This document shows positions 35,357 to 47,300 of a DNA stretch of 64,000 nt, one piece after another (the first letter of the stretch is position 1; each line of letters opens with the position of its first letter). The notes below the pieces were generated by a model. The model was not told the origin of the DNA and ran no database searches. It saw nothing but the letters and a program-made list of their open reading frames with translations. Source of the DNA: Cryphonectria parasitica EP155 (Eukaryota; Ascomycota; Sordariomycetes; Diaporthales; Cryphonectriaceae); assembly GCF_011745365.1 (NCBI RefSeq), contig NW_024468911.1:186001-250000 (forward strand). Reading direction: 5' to 3'. The position numbers and the translations under genes are program-made.

Positions 35357-38047
35357 TCAATCGGCTGTAGCTTCACCCTCCGCCATCGTCCTCCCCCTCT
35401 CGCCGACGACCACGGCCTCCCCTCCGTCTTCCACCTCTGTCATCTTGAGCGCATCCTGCACGTCATCCACAAAGTGATCCTCCCCGCCCACCAGCTCTAC
35501 AATCCCGCTGCGTACCATGAGCGCCCACACTTTGCTATCGCGCCCTGGGCACCGGCTAAAGAAGACACGCACACCGCGCTCCCGATATGTACGCAGGATC
35601 TCCTCGAGAACCATCGTCCCGGAGCCGTCAAGCGATGTAACGCCGTGGATGTCGAAGATGACGTTCTTGTTGGAGTCCTCGTGCCGCAGTCGGGGCAGCG
35701 CAGGATGCGCCTTGCCTGTCCCATACATCTCCAGACGCCTGAGCCGTGTCTTCAGCTCGCCCGTGTTGGCAAAGGTCAACGGCTCTGGGATCTTGACAAT
35801 CAGACAGCCCTCGATAAACTCGAGGCGCTCCGGGTTGGTCTCTGCATTCTCGAAACGCTGCGTACCAGGGATGCGGCCCAGGATCTGAATGCGCGGTCGT
35901 GTTGCATGACGGATCACCTGCAGCAGAGAGAGGCCGATGCCCACCGCAATTCCCAGGTTGAGGGAGTAAAAGATTGTCGTCACAACGATCACCAGCATGA
36001 GCGTGAGCTCTGGCCACGCACCAATGCGCAGGAAGAAGGCCACATCGTGAGGCGCCTCCTCAACCAGGGACCAGGCCACAACTGTGATGAGGGAAGACAA
36101 GACCGGTTTCTGTGTTCATCAGTGGCCAGATCCTTTACTACTTTTGTCTTGTCAAGGGGAAAAGAAGAAGAACTAATGACGGAAATTACAACGCACCGGC
36201 AGATAGTAAAAGTACGGCAGGATAAAGAAGATGGTGATGACGGTCAGGCCGCTCAGGAACAACGAGCTCAAGGGGGTCTTCCCGCCCGTCTGCTTATTGA
36301 CCTTGCTCCGCCCATAGCCTCCAAAGGCGGGCATGCTCATGAAGCAGGAGCCGATGAGGTTCGCGGTGCCCAGCGCCACGAGCTCCCGGTTGGGGCTCAG
36401 CTGAATGCCGGGGAGATCCTTGCTGGGGCCCAGGCTCTTGGCGGCTACAGACGACTCAAAAAAGCCAAGCAGGGCGATCAGGAACGAGGTGCCCATGGCG
36501 TCCCGGATATGGGTCATTTGGGACAGCTGAAAGGGCCAGCGGAAGGTGAAGACGTGGCCAGAAGCCGCCTTGATATCACCCATGATGGCAACCCCGTGCT
36601 TCTCCCACTCCAGGAAATAGCACAGTACCGCGGACAGGACAACGACCACGAGCCGGTCAGGGATGTAGGCAACACCGGGATAGCGAGGCTGAAGTCGACG
36701 TTTCATCTCCCTGCACGTCATGACGATGGCAAAGCTGGCCGCAGCGATGGCGGCGGTCAGCACATGGACGTCGCCGAGGTGGCTGAAGATGAAGCTCAAT
36801 TTGTCGACTGCGCTGCCGTGGCCGACGTGATCAGCAGCGAGGCTGGCCAGGCCTAGCTCGGGTAGGAGCTGCTCGACGAAGATGACAAAGCCGATGGCGG
36901 AAATGAAGCCGCGCAGGAAGGGCTTGGACAGGACGCTGTCGAGGAAGCCGAGGCGGAAGAGCCCTGACAAAAGGATAGTAGCGCCAGCCGTGCCGGCAAT
37001 CACACCGCAGATTTTGGCGTGCATGATGGCGTCGTCGTCTGCGCCACGTCCCCTGTCCACGCTGCCCTTGACGACGCTGCCGACGAGTAGCGACCCGGGA
37101 GCCTCAGGGCCGAGGATCATCTGGGGGGCGCTGCCGAGAAGAGCGTAGCAGAAGGGGTTGAAGACGAAGGCGTAGAGGCCATTGATGGCGGGCACGTGGG
37201 CGAGATTATCGGCGAGGGAGAGGGCCATGGGCAAATACATGCCGGCGATGGTCAGGGCAGCAATGAAGTCGCCCTTGAGGAAGGAAAACTTGTACTCGCG
37301 CATCCAGATGAGGCACGGCAGATAATAGGAGAGGTACCTAGAGTTGGACGGTCGCTGGTCAGACCTCTTGTCTCTTTTTCTTCCCCTTTTTTCTTCTGTT
37401 TCTCTCTCTTTCTCTTCTTTCTCTGCGCTTCTCTCCTCGCTTTACCCTTTTATAGCCAGAACGGTATCCTGAAAAGACGTAGGAGAGTGGATGATGAAAA
37501 GGGCGGCAGAAACACACATGTACGGGCTGTCCTTGACACCGTGCCTCTCGGCCAGCTCACCAGACCGGCTCATGGTCTTGCTTTTGATCCTCCTCGCCCA
37601 ACGTCTCCTCCAATCAGATGCGCCCTTTGCGGAAACATAAGCGACGACGCTGTCGATGATGGGGAGGGAGCTCTCGGAGGAGGCACCTGGGGAGGCAGCG
37701 CGAGAAATGTCTTGCGAGGCATTGTTGGAGCGGATATTGCTGGTGGAGGGGCTGGCTGGCCGCGGGGAGAAGGTGCCGTGATCGCAAGGCCCTTCGTGTG
37801 CGTGGTCGCGGTAAAAGGTGTCACCAAGCAGGGCGGTGGTCTCTGAAGGAAGCCTGTCGTGGTTTGAAGGTGAAGAAGGGCCAGACGTGGTATGGGTGGG
37901 GGCGCGCTGGGCGGAGGGCGGCGCTGCGACAGACGAGGAAGACGACGACGACGACGACGACGAGCCTGTGTAGCTCTGGCGTAGGCCACTCGGGGTTGAA
38001 GGGACGTGGGAGTTGGAGGAGGAGCCGTTGGGGGGCGTAGAGGCCAT
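35357..38047 (-). CDS. SulP-family anion/amino-acid transporter with STAS domain
   Basis: Three exons (38047-37518, 37337-36197, 36109-35357) give 807 residues. A 175-residue hydrophilic N-terminus, very rich in Ser and Pro with a run of about twelve Ser, precedes the membrane domain. That domain opens with YLSYYLPCLIWM and G-D-F-IAALTIAG, followed by LAHVPAINGLYAF and GPEAPGSLLVG, the signatures of SulP carriers. About ten to twelve helices follow. A C-terminal STAS domain begins near IVKIPEPLTFAN and contains VIFDIHGVTSLDGSG. The long N-terminus and loop motifs resemble the yeast YGR125W/Vsb1 type found on vacuoles more than plasma-membrane sulfate permeases, so sulfate as substrate should not be assumed. 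The start is the first ATG; a GTG lies in frame upstream. Confidence 0.88.
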
Positions 38048-39021
38048 GTTGGTGATGTCAACCTGTGTCACGGTCGAGGTTGGCCCATATCAACCTGGCA
38101 AGAGTCGCCAGGTGTTGATATTATGTTTGGGAGAAGGGAAACAGCAGCCATCCATGAACAGTCATTGTTTACTAGGGAGAGAGTCAGAGAGTCTGCTTGG
38201 AATCGTGGTTGCCGCGATTGGGCCGGTGGCCGGGCCGGGGGGGGGGCACGCTTGAAAATTTAGTGGAGACTGCCTGGATGTCGCTAGTAACCCCACCTCC
38301 CCGGTTATTTACTACTACTATGTATCGTGTATCTTGTACTATGGTAGTGCTGTACTATGGTAAGTAGAAGGATCGTACCAAGCCTGCTAGCCCCCGACCT
38401 CCAGGCACTCGGGCCCAACACCACCCTTCTGTAACCCCTGCCAAGCAAACCGCCCTGGCTGTGTGGTGTGTGCTGCAGGTCAACCTCAAGGGTGTCCATA
38501 CCCTCTCTCCGCTGAGGGCCAAACGATAAATGGAAAACAAATGCTACATCTCAAGTTACTTGTTGATTAAGCATTCAGATGTGTGTACTGTATACAGCAT
38601 GGGTTACAACTTCTCTGAGGAAGTATCATACCAGAGTGTACTACTGTATGGAGACATTGCTTTGTATCACTTGGTACCCAGTACAAGCAGCTATGTTGAC
38701 ATCCTTGTCTTGTTCAGTTTTATATATATGCTTAATCTTGACAATGCATGTTCTGAGTCCGAGTATCCTTGCACTCTCATCCTATCCTCACAGAAAGTGC
38801 CTGCCTCCCTTCAATTTTGCTTGATGAAATGGGTACCGAGGCCATCAGCCCACAAGCCCTAACCCTCTACAGCATCTATCTCACTGCTTATGTGCAATCT
38901 TCTTGAGGCTAATGTTCTTTAAATCACCCAACTCTTCAACACTCTCGGCTGCCGACGCGTCCTCTCTCCACTTCCTGCAGCAGATCTATCTCCCTTAGCA
39001 GGATTTAGTGGTAATTGATCA
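38048..39021. other. Intergenic, divergent promoter region
   Basis: It lies between the divergent SulP and ketoreductase genes. A G-run lies near 38237. No gene is supported. Confidence 0.5.
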
Positions 39022-40101
39022 ATGACCAGTGCGCAGGAAAAGGGGCCTGTCCTTGTGACGGGTGGTTCTGGCTTCGTCGCCCTCGAGCTTCTGTCGCAGC
39101 TGCTGTCCAGGGGCTACACCGTCCACGCGACCGTACGAAGCCTCCAGAATCACGCCAAGGTCCAGCCTCTTCGCGACCTGCGGGATGCCCACGGCGAAGG
39201 ACAGCTGCTGCTCTTCGAGGCCGACCTGCTCCAGCCAGACTCCTTCCGTCCCGCCATGCAGGGCTGCCACGTCGTCTACCACGTTGCCTCGCCCTTCAAG
39301 ATGGCCGAGAAGATCAACGATGGGCAGAAGGAGATGATCGAGCCTGCCCTCCATGGCACTAGGAATGTCCTCAAGACAGTGCAAGAGACGCCTACCGTCA
39401 CCAGGGTCGTCCTGACCTCCTCGATTGGGGCCATTGCGGGTGACTACCGAGATGTACCCGACAAGATGGACGACCAGGTGCTCAGCGAGAGGTACTTCAA
39501 CGAGACCAGCTCCGCCAAACACAATCCCTACCATCAATCCAAGGTCCTAGCCGAGAAGGAGGCCTGGAGGCTGTTCGAAGCCCAGGAACACCGGCGGTGG
39601 GACCTCGTCGCCCTCTGCGTCGGCCTGGTGCTTGGACCGACCAGGACATCCGCCTCCGAGTCCGGCAGCCTCTTCCTCATGGGTGAACTCCTGGCAGGCT
39701 GGATGTTCTACGGGGTGCCTGACCTGTGTTTTCTGCCCGTCGATATCCGCGATGTTGCTACCGCCCATATCAAGGCAGCCGAGGTGGACGATGCAGCGGG
39801 TCGCTATCTCATCAGCCCGCCCCAGTCGACCTCCTTTTTGACCATCTCGAAGCATTTCAAGAAGCTGAGGAACGGCTCGATCTGGCTGCCCGCCCACCAG
39901 ATCCCTTCAGTCGTCACCAGGATCGTCGGGCCGCTGTTCGGGCTAACCCAGCTATGGATGTCTCGCAATCTCGGGATACATCTCAGAGCCGACAATAGTA
40001 GAAGCGTCAGCGAGCTGGGCATGACCTATCGGTCACTTGAACAGACCCTTAACGACCATTACACATCGTGGGAGGAGAATAGAAAGCGTGGGAGCCCATA
40101 A
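39022..40101 (+). CDS. NAD(P)-dependent ketoreductase, dihydroflavonol reductase/GRE2-like
   Basis: Intronless gene of 359 residues. It opens with VLVTGGSGFVA, the GxxGxxA loop of extended SDRs (about residues 10-18). HATVRS follows the second strand (Arg suggests NADPH). YHVASPF, LTSSIGAI (catalytic Ser) and YHQSKVLAE (YxxxK) follow. The substrate part contains LGPTR and VDIRDVATAH, typical of dihydroflavonol-4-reductase/GRE2 relatives. There is no signal peptide and the enzyme should be cytosolic. It is 12 kb from the PKS and separated from it by the NLR island and SulP gene, so cluster membership is only possible. The promoter is shared with the divergent SulP gene. Confidence 0.9.
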   Translation: MTSAQEKGPVLVTGGSGFVALELLSQLLSRGYTVHATVRSLQNHAKVQPLRDLRDAHGEGQLLLFEADLLQPDSFRPAMQGCHVVYHVASPFKMAEKINDGQKEMIEPALHGTRNVLKTVQETPTVTRVVLTSSIGAIAGDYRDVPDKMDDQVLSERYFNETSSAKHNPYHQSKVLAEKEAWRLFEAQEHRRWDLVALCVGLVLGPTRTSASESGSLFLMGELLAGWMFYGVPDLCFLPVDIRDVATAHIKAAEVDDAAGRYLISPPQSTSFLTISKHFKKLRNGSIWLPAHQIPSVVTRIVGPLFGLTQLWMSRNLGIHLRADNSRSVSELGMTYRSLEQTLNDHYTSWEENRKRGSP

Positions 40102-41382
40102 CCTCTGGACGGTGGGCTCCCTGGAGATGTGACATGGTTTGGTCAGCTTGGCTAATGCTCTGGGCACTTCTATCGTCCTTGTCCACTGTAGTAGAATGAA
40201 TTATTAACATAACCAAACATAAAATGGGTGTTAGTTTGTTATCGCCCGCGAATTAGAGCGTTGGACTTACCCCAATTGATTGTTTATTCATTATTTCAAG
40301 CAATGTCGTCTACGCATTTTTCCAGTGCAAGTAAAAGCATTTCTTTTCTATGATGCGACCATATTTTTAATTAGTAAATCCCGTGCCGACGAACCGAAGT
40401 GGCGGTGATAACGTTCCATTTTTCTTCAAGAGGAAAATCATTGTGCTCCGATTATCGCAAGCTTGGGTCCGGCGTTACAATTCGCCGCCTAGAAAGCAGT
40501 CCAATCAGTAAACCGGTTCGGTTCCGAATAGACTGTAAAGAAGAAGAGAAAATATCAGAAAATGAAGACAAGCAGAAAAAATAAGTAGAAACAGGAGAGT
40601 GGAGGCTCTTTATTTCTTGTATATTCCCTCTTCTTACTCGGCCTACCACTGCTACGTCCGTCACACCGCAATTTCTTGTGGAGAGCAGAGTCATTGATAT
40701 AATTGAGAGAGAGTACGTAGGGCCAAAGACGAAGTACGGTGGTATTTTGCAAAATGCTTTCCTTTGAGGACAATCAAAGTCGTGCAGAGTCCAAGGTAGC
40801 ACAATACTGCGCCGAAAATGCCCCTCTTTCGCCTGTAACATTACTAATAGCTAGTTGACCATAGTGATAAGCCAGTTGCAGGGACTTCGAGACTTATACA
40901 ACCAGCTCATAATCACAATGGCATGATCAAATCTGAGCGTAAGTCAAACGTCAAATATTAGATGTCCTGCTAAATGGGGATTAGACAAACTGCAATGAGC
41001 CACCCCGCTGCTAGAGGAGGCTCCTCTCAACGCTTTTCGTCCCAGCACAGTACTTACAGTATGGGCAGCTTGCAGTCAGCATCCGGAAGGGGTCCACAGC
41101 GCGCTCGGATTTTATCACCGGCCAGGGGTTCCACACACAACGGCTTTAATCTTTTCTGTTTCTTTCTTCTTTTTTCTATTCCCTCTTTTCTTATCACTTT
41201 TTGATCCCCTTCCTAGTTTATCTGGCAGCAGGCCAAATACCTTAAAGCGGCCAGGAGAAATTCGCGTACCACGCACACACTGACTGATTCGCCACAGATG
41301 AATTGGTTTCCCGATTACTACTCGTTGGGACAATTCGCTCAGCACACTGTGTCGTCCCTGAGGGACACCGCTGCCGTTCAAC
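40102..41382. other. Intergenic, MFS promoter
   Basis: No gene supported. AT-rich to about 40400, then mixed sequence and a T/C-rich tract at 41150-41210. Confidence 0.5.
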
Positions 41383-43354
41383 ATGGCCAAACCCGAGCCC
41401 GTGTTGCACGACCAGACCAACATTCTCCCCACTGGTCGTCTCATTGTCGTCTTTTGCGCCTTGGCCTCGGCACTCTTGATCACCTTCATCGACCAGCAAT
41501 CGATCGGCGTTGTCCTGCCCACAATCGGCCGTGATCTGAATAGTTCATCCACGATAACATGGGCCGGCACATCTTCCTTGATCGCCAATACCGCATTCCA
41601 AGTGCTGTATGGCAGGCTCTCCGACATCTTTGGACGCAAGGTCATTTTGATCTCAAGTCTCGGCCTGTTGGGACTTGGCGATTTGCTCTGCTCGTTCGCA
41701 AGGACGGGTCCTCAGCTATTTGCCTTCAGGGCCATCAGTGGCGTTGCCTCGGGGGGCAACATGGCACTGGCCATGATGGTCGTCTCAGACGTAACGACTC
41801 TCAAGCAGAGGGGCAAATTCATGGGCATTCTCGGCGCATGCGTCGGGATGGGCAACGCCATTGGGCCCTTCATCTCTTCCTCGTTTGCTGAACGAGTTAC
41901 CTGGAGGGCTTTGTTTTGGCTTCTCTGTCCCTTGGCCGTCTGTTCAGGGCTGATTCTCTATGTTCTGCTGCCGCCGCAGACCATCCCGCCCGAGCCGTTG
42001 AGGACGAAGCTGGCCAAGATTGACTACCTGGGCATCTTTTTCAGCTCCGTTGGCACCATCCTCCTCCTTATCCCTATCTCTGGCATAGGTACCCAATTTG
42101 CGGCGAACTCGCCAATGGTGATCGCCATGCTGACCATCGGCTCTTGCTTCCTCGTCCTATTTGGCTTGAACGAATGGAAGGTGGCTAAACTCCCCATGTT
42201 CCCCTGTAAGTTAGTTCCGCCATCTCTAGAGATCACAGTCTTCGAGAGCCTCGTTGTATGCAAGGAGACTAAAATAACTTTTACTCATCTGTAGTCCGCC
42301 TATTCAAGAAGCCTGCACTGGCCGCCATGATGGTGCAAAACTTTCTGATGTGAGTTGAGACGCCGTTTCATCATATAAGTGAATTGAACATTGTCTCTCG
42401 TCGGACCACTGTCCTCTTCCTATCAGGACCTCGTCGGTCCGGCCTGAGCTTTCGATGACTCTGCTCTGCCCAGACTCGCCATGCAAGTAGGTAAGAGAGG
42501 CCCATGATGAGAATAGTCGCTAACGCTATAGGTTGACTGTCAGTGGACTGAGCTATTATAGCATTTTATACTACCTCCCGCTATTTTACCAGATTGTTCG
42601 ACAGATGACGGTGATACAATCTGCCCTGATGATCCTCCCTGTTGTGCTGCCACAGTCGGTGGCATCGATCGCTTCCGGCCAGTACATGTCCCGGCTCAAC
42701 AGATACGGCGAGGTGATCTGGATGGGGTTTTCACTCTGGGTCACCGCGACCATTGTTGAGAGCAGGTTTTCAAGGACGTTTCCGCTGGCTGGGATGATCG
42801 TGACCTTGATTATCCAGGGGATGGGGGTTGGATTTACTTTCCAGCCTACACTTGTCGCCGCCCAGGCGCATTCGGCAAAGGCCGATCGAGCTGTTGTCAT
42901 CAGCTCCCGGAACTTCCTCCGGTCTCTGGGTGGTGCCTGCGGCCTAGCTGTTGCCTCAGCTCTGTACTCAAATACTGTGATCGGCAAGCTGCCGTCTCCG
43001 CCGCTTATACCAGAGACGGTAGCCAACCAAATCAAGTCGTCCGTTTTCTCGGTTCCCGACCTCTCAGGTCTTTCTGCGACCCAAAAGGGCATGATTCTGG
43101 ACACCTACACCCTGGCATCAAGATCAGTCTTCTACTTCTGGGTTGGATGCATCAGCTGTTGCTGGCTGCTGATGTTCTTCATCAAAGACAAAGGACTGCA
43201 GAGGAAGGAGGAGAAACAGGGGTCGGAAGGAGTGGTTGAGGCCGGGGGGCGAGGACGTGATGAGGAAGGGGGTTCGGCGCCTGGATCTGGCGAAGAAGAG
43301 GACACAGCGAATGAGGTGGACGAGATGCCTCGTCGGGATGCTGAGAAGGAATAA
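41383..43354 (+). CDS. Major facilitator superfamily drug/metabolite exporter (14-helix type)
   Basis: Three exons (41383-42205, 42295-42349, 42532-43354) give 566 residues. The first helix ends in FIDQQSIGVVLPTIG, the DHA2 motif D1 variant. GRLSDIFGRK is motif A, and R-AISGVASGGNMALAMMVV leads into helix 4. The middle exon is only 55 nt and fits phase on both sides. About fourteen helices and a hydrophilic, Glu/Gly-rich C-terminal tail (about 45 residues) are visible. It is a plasma-membrane proton antiporter expected to export small toxic molecules. It could export the cluster product, but it lies 14 kb away. Codon use and intron style are like the neighbours. Confidence 0.9.
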
Positions 43355-43539
43355 TACCGATAGGTGAGGGTGTGGGAGGATTAGTCATTCGAAGCCTTGA
43401 TGGCAGAGAGGAAGCATTTAGGGACCAAATTCCAAGAGAACATTTGTTCATTGCTGCATGCTTCATGTCATGAAATTCAAAAGCCATGTGCTACTGCTAA
43501 ATTCCCAAGGCTCCAGTGCCTTTCCTGGAAAACAAAAAC

Positions 43540-43767
43540 CAAGAAAAACCAAGGAAAAAAAAGAACAAAAAAGAATACAAGAAAAAGAGAGAGGGAAAAA
43601 AAGAAAAAGAAAAAAAACTTTTCCACAACCCCCCCCCCCCGCCCCCGCCCCCCCAAAAAAACCCAGAAAAAAACCCGAAAACGAAAACCCCCAAAAAAAC
43701 AAGAGAAGAAAAACAGAACCCCCCGAAAAAAAACCCCAAAACGAAAAAAGAAAAAAAAAAAAAAAAG
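43540..43767. repeat. Low-complexity A-rich / C-rich tract
   Basis: Long runs of AAAAA with interspersed GA, and pure C runs near 43629-43652. All six frames give biased, non-biological peptides. Assembly or sequencing error is likely in the homopolymers. Confidence 0.85.
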
Positions 43768-44110
43768 GGTCTCATCCGGCCGAGAATCCGGGAGATTGCT
43801 ATTCGCCCAGTGGACAATTCGGCGGCGAGCAAGGTAGCAGGCCAGCTTCATGTTGTATGCGTGCTTGGCAGTCATGTTGAACTCGTCGTGCAACATGATC
43901 ACCTTCGCACGGAACTCCGTTTTGGGAATGTCGCTATTCCACACAACCGTCTGACGGTTGGCTTCCATATCACGAGCGCTGATATGCTGGTAGCGAATAT
44001 CCCTGTATCGAAAGTTGACAGCATGTCCATTTACGCCACCTTCCATGGTCACGTAGACAGGATTCTAGGCTTGCCGAACTTGGTCATCTTGACCAGGATC
44101 CTGGCCATCG

Positions 44111-44540
44111 GCGAACCGCTCTTGGTGCGGTTGTCCCTGTATGAACTGAGTTGTCGTGATATGAGCGAGATCTTGAGCGATATATCCGATATGAATCGCG
44201 ACGTCATCCATTCCAGCCTTCATCGACTTGGGGCTCGGCGGGCAGTAGATGTCCTTTGATGTCCAAGATCTAAAGACCATTTGTTTAAATTTGGTCAACT
44301 CCTCTGGAGTGATTGCCGAGCCCGAAGTGCGTTGGGACATCAGCAAACCGTTCTTGATGCGGCTGACCTTGGATAAATTGGGTGGTGGTGGTGTGGGCAA
44401 GGTCTTGGGCTATGTAGCCAATATGAATGGAGACATCATCCATGCCGGGCTTGATGTGCTTGGCGGAAGGTGCACAATAGATCTCATCCGACACCCAATC
44501 TCTGAAGATCATTTCCTTGAATTCGGTCAACTCCTCTGGA
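44111..44540. repeat. 232-bp imperfect tandem duplication
   Basis: The segment at about 44111-44306 is repeated at about 44343-44540. The shared block GGTCAACTCCTCTGGAGTGA occurs at 44293 and 44525, a spacing of 232. The copies are diverged but clearly related at DNA and protein level. The period is not a multiple of three, so the copies lie in different frames. Confidence 0.85.
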
Positions 44541-44934
44541 GTGATGACCTCTCCGGGAGTGTGTTGGGCCTTGGCGTACTGAAGAAGGTCGCTGAGCTAA
44601 GCCAATTGGGCATCAGGAAAAGGAACCTGCCCGTCACCAGCCTCTCCCGCGACGACTTGGGCGGAATCATCTATGTAGATAGGAGGGGTAGGGAGAGGTT
44701 GGAGGCGCTGGTCTCAGCGACTCTACGGCGCTTCGCGGCTGGAGGCATGTTGGGAGTGGTAGGAAGATCTCTAAGCACACAATCAGCATCACCTTTGTGC
44801 AATGAGGATGGCAGAAACACCTGTGGACTTACCTGTGGTATGCTTTGCTGTTGGCATTGCTTGGCTTGGTGGCTGAAAGCAGAAGAGCTCAAGAGGAGCT
44901 GATAGCAGGGTCAGCTTCGTTTCAGCCGGAGGGG

Positions 44935-45385
44935 GGGGGAAGGGGGCTTGCGAAGCAGGGGTCCTCTTAGAAAAGAAAGAGACAGAAAAGAAGAGCGGAG
45001 GAAAGAGAGGAAAGAAAGGGAAGAGCAGAAGAAAGAGTAGAGAGGAGGAAAGAGAGGAGAAAAGAGGGAAGGAGAGAGAGGAAGAGCAAAAGAAAGAGCA
45101 GAGAGAGGAAAGAAGGACAGAGCAGAGGAAAGAGGGAAGGGAAGAGGGAAGGGAAGAGGGAAGGGAAGAGGGAAGGGAAGAGGGAAGGGAAGAGGGAAGG
45201 GAAGGGAAGAGAGAAGGAAAGAGAGAAGGAAAGAGAGAAGGAAAGAGAGAAGGAAAGAGAGAAGGAAAGAGAGAAGGAAAGAGAGAAGGAAAGAGAGAAG
45301 GAAAGAGGGAAGGAGATAGAGGAAAGAGCAAAAGAAAGAGCGGAGAGAGGAAAGAGAGGAGGAAAGAGAGGAGGAATAGATCTAT
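44935..45385. repeat. Long purine-only microsatellite (GGAAAGA/GGGAAGGGAAGA types)
   Basis: About 450 bases almost without pyrimidines on the + strand. Blocks of GGGAAGGGAAGA-like and AGAGAGAAGGAA-like units repeat in series. Open frames across it encode only periodic Ser/Leu/Phe/Pro peptides and are not genes. Confidence 0.9.
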
Positions 45386-45910
45386 TCAGAGGCTTTGATA
45401 GAAACAAATGTCTCCCGCGACAGAATTAAGCTTGCTTACGGAGGCTCCACAGTATGTGACTTACAATACACTTTCATTGACGAAGACAGGTTTGGCTTGA
45501 GCAACAGGCTTGGGCGAATGGCGTCGCAGTCAAGGGCGACATCAGATGAACCACCCTTGAACAGCGGGTCAGAGGCCTCAATTGGCCTTACCAAGGCCCC
45601 AAGCTGTTTCTCGACCTTCTGCAAAACATCGTGCTTCTCTTTCTCGAGATTATGCACGAAGCCCAATGCACCCGTCCATGCTGATGGCGTCGATGCTCAG
45701 CTACACCCAGTCGACCCAGCCCAGGCCAGAATGGCCAGGCCACATTACATAACGCTCTTTTTGAAGATCCTGTCGCCCAGATCCTCATTCCGAATCGAGG
45801 GCATGTGGAATCCTTCCATTCTCTTGCCCATCGTTTGCACAATACACTCCAGTAGACTCGAAACCCCCTCCAGAGACTTCAGTTTCGACAAGGCTCAAGC
45901 CAAGGCCATC

Positions 45911-47300
45911 AAGTCACTACATGGGACCGGCGATGGATGGATGCCAGCCTGCCCGCCGCTCTTTCCAAATTACCACAGGACCTGCAGCCCAAAGCTTGAT
46001 GGTGGCTGGTGCAAGGGCAAGTGACTCACTGGCCCCAACTATCGCCAGGGACCTTTCATCTAGATAGCCTCAGTAGTCAGCTCAATGTTTTCCCCCTCCA
46101 ATGTCCTTTCCCTCTCTTTCCCTTTCTTTCTACAGCTCATCAATTCAATCATTTCTATAGGGACGATATGGGCATCCAGGTGGAACACTGCGTACATCAA
46201 ACAGGTCGAATTGTCGATTTAATTCCCTGAAGCAGGTCTCGTCGGATTTTTGACGCCCATGTTCCAATATTTGCCCAGTGTTGCAAACGTTTTGGTGCTG
46301 AAACCACCACGCCGAATATCGTCTCTTTCTCTGAATCGATGCGCCCTATTAGATAATGAGCCCAATATGGCCTTGGGGCAAATTTGAAGGGACAACAATC
46401 ACTGTCGTCAATTTCGAGTGAACGGTCTGAAGTTATTTAAGTATGCGCTTGACCATGGCGAAGTAGCGGTTGAATGCATTGCAGAACAATGTTCAATGCT
46501 CACTCGAGAGCCTTACTGCAACAATTATTGCCGATTCATTCAAACGGGCCCCTCCCCACGTGCACACGCCCCCACTTCTCTGTATCTGATACTACGTAGT
46601 ATGATGCAGCGCCAGTTCAATGTGCGTCAACATACAAGTGCGCTTACATAGTACATTCGACTCTTGGCCATCTCGATACAGCGTATGTATCCTTGAACCC
46701 AGCTTCTGTTCGAATTTTTCAGACATGTCGATTCATCTGGCAATATGCACATGCCGTGTGTGGTTAGGCGGGCACATCTGCAACCCGGCGTATTGTGGCT
46801 TGATAAAGCAAGCCGCGGTTATTGGCTCGAGCGGATGGGCGATGGGACCGGCAATTTCTGCGCGAGGCCTAGCCCTCCTTGTATCTTTTTTGGTAAGACT
46901 GAATAGTGGTTATTATACGTACAGGCAAAGATCTTTAACCATAGAGTGGGGTGTCTGGGGTTGAAACTATCAGATGAGATACCTACCTTGTGCCTGCATT
47001 GTCGTGCGTATCTGTCGTCGTCGTGTCGCCGGACAAAGCCGAGGGAGGCTATAAGGGAGGGCAGGACATAATTCTGCAATGTCACTCCACTAATCATGAT
47101 AAGAAGATGGGGTGGGCCAGGCCGTACGTAGATTGCGACCCTGCATCTTATAACGGTATATATGATCAGTCGCGGGACAATCTCGGCGGGCGAGCAACCC
47201 TTTTCGTTCAGTCTTACTGCGAACGCACGAGTTCCTCCAAGCCCGCCCTGCCACACAGCAACGCGCCTCTGCGACGGCTCACGAGGGCTTGTTCATCATC
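45911..47300. other. Intergenic, OPT promoter
   Basis: No gene supported. The right part holds the promoter and leader of the OPT transporter. Confidence 0.5.

Larger units (their letters stand above)
43790..45910 (-). pseudogene. Decayed or unresolved gene with tandemly duplicated segment
   Basis: Minus-strand pieces look protein-like but cannot be joined without stops or frame changes. A Leu/Lys-rich piece (about 45880-45750) has possible coiled-coil character. Another (45690-45437) ends at a GTAAGC donor. A further one contains the basic AAKRRRV, a possible nuclear signal. Two related 65-residue segments share IHIGYIAQDLAH. The leftmost piece (about 44070-43790) runs into the A-rich tract. 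In-frame stops lie near 44600 and 44060. A long purine microsatellite would sit inside one intron. I do not recognise the family. It may be a live gene with unusual splicing, but decay is the simpler reading. Confidence 0.4.

Noticed and set aside
35228..36856. Long + strand open frame of 542 codons
   Set aside because: Lies antisense to the SulP carrier, has no recognisable motif, and arises from the GC-rich codon bias of the true gene.
43397..43880. Lys/Pro-rich + strand frames
   Set aside because: Translation of A- and C-homopolymer DNA.
44111..44540. Repeat array read as CRISPR-like
   Set aside because: Only two long diverged copies without spacers, in a eukaryotic genome.
44789..45407. 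Frames encoding long Ser/Leu/Phe/Pro repeats
   Set aside because: Simple translation of the purine microsatellite; not protein-like.
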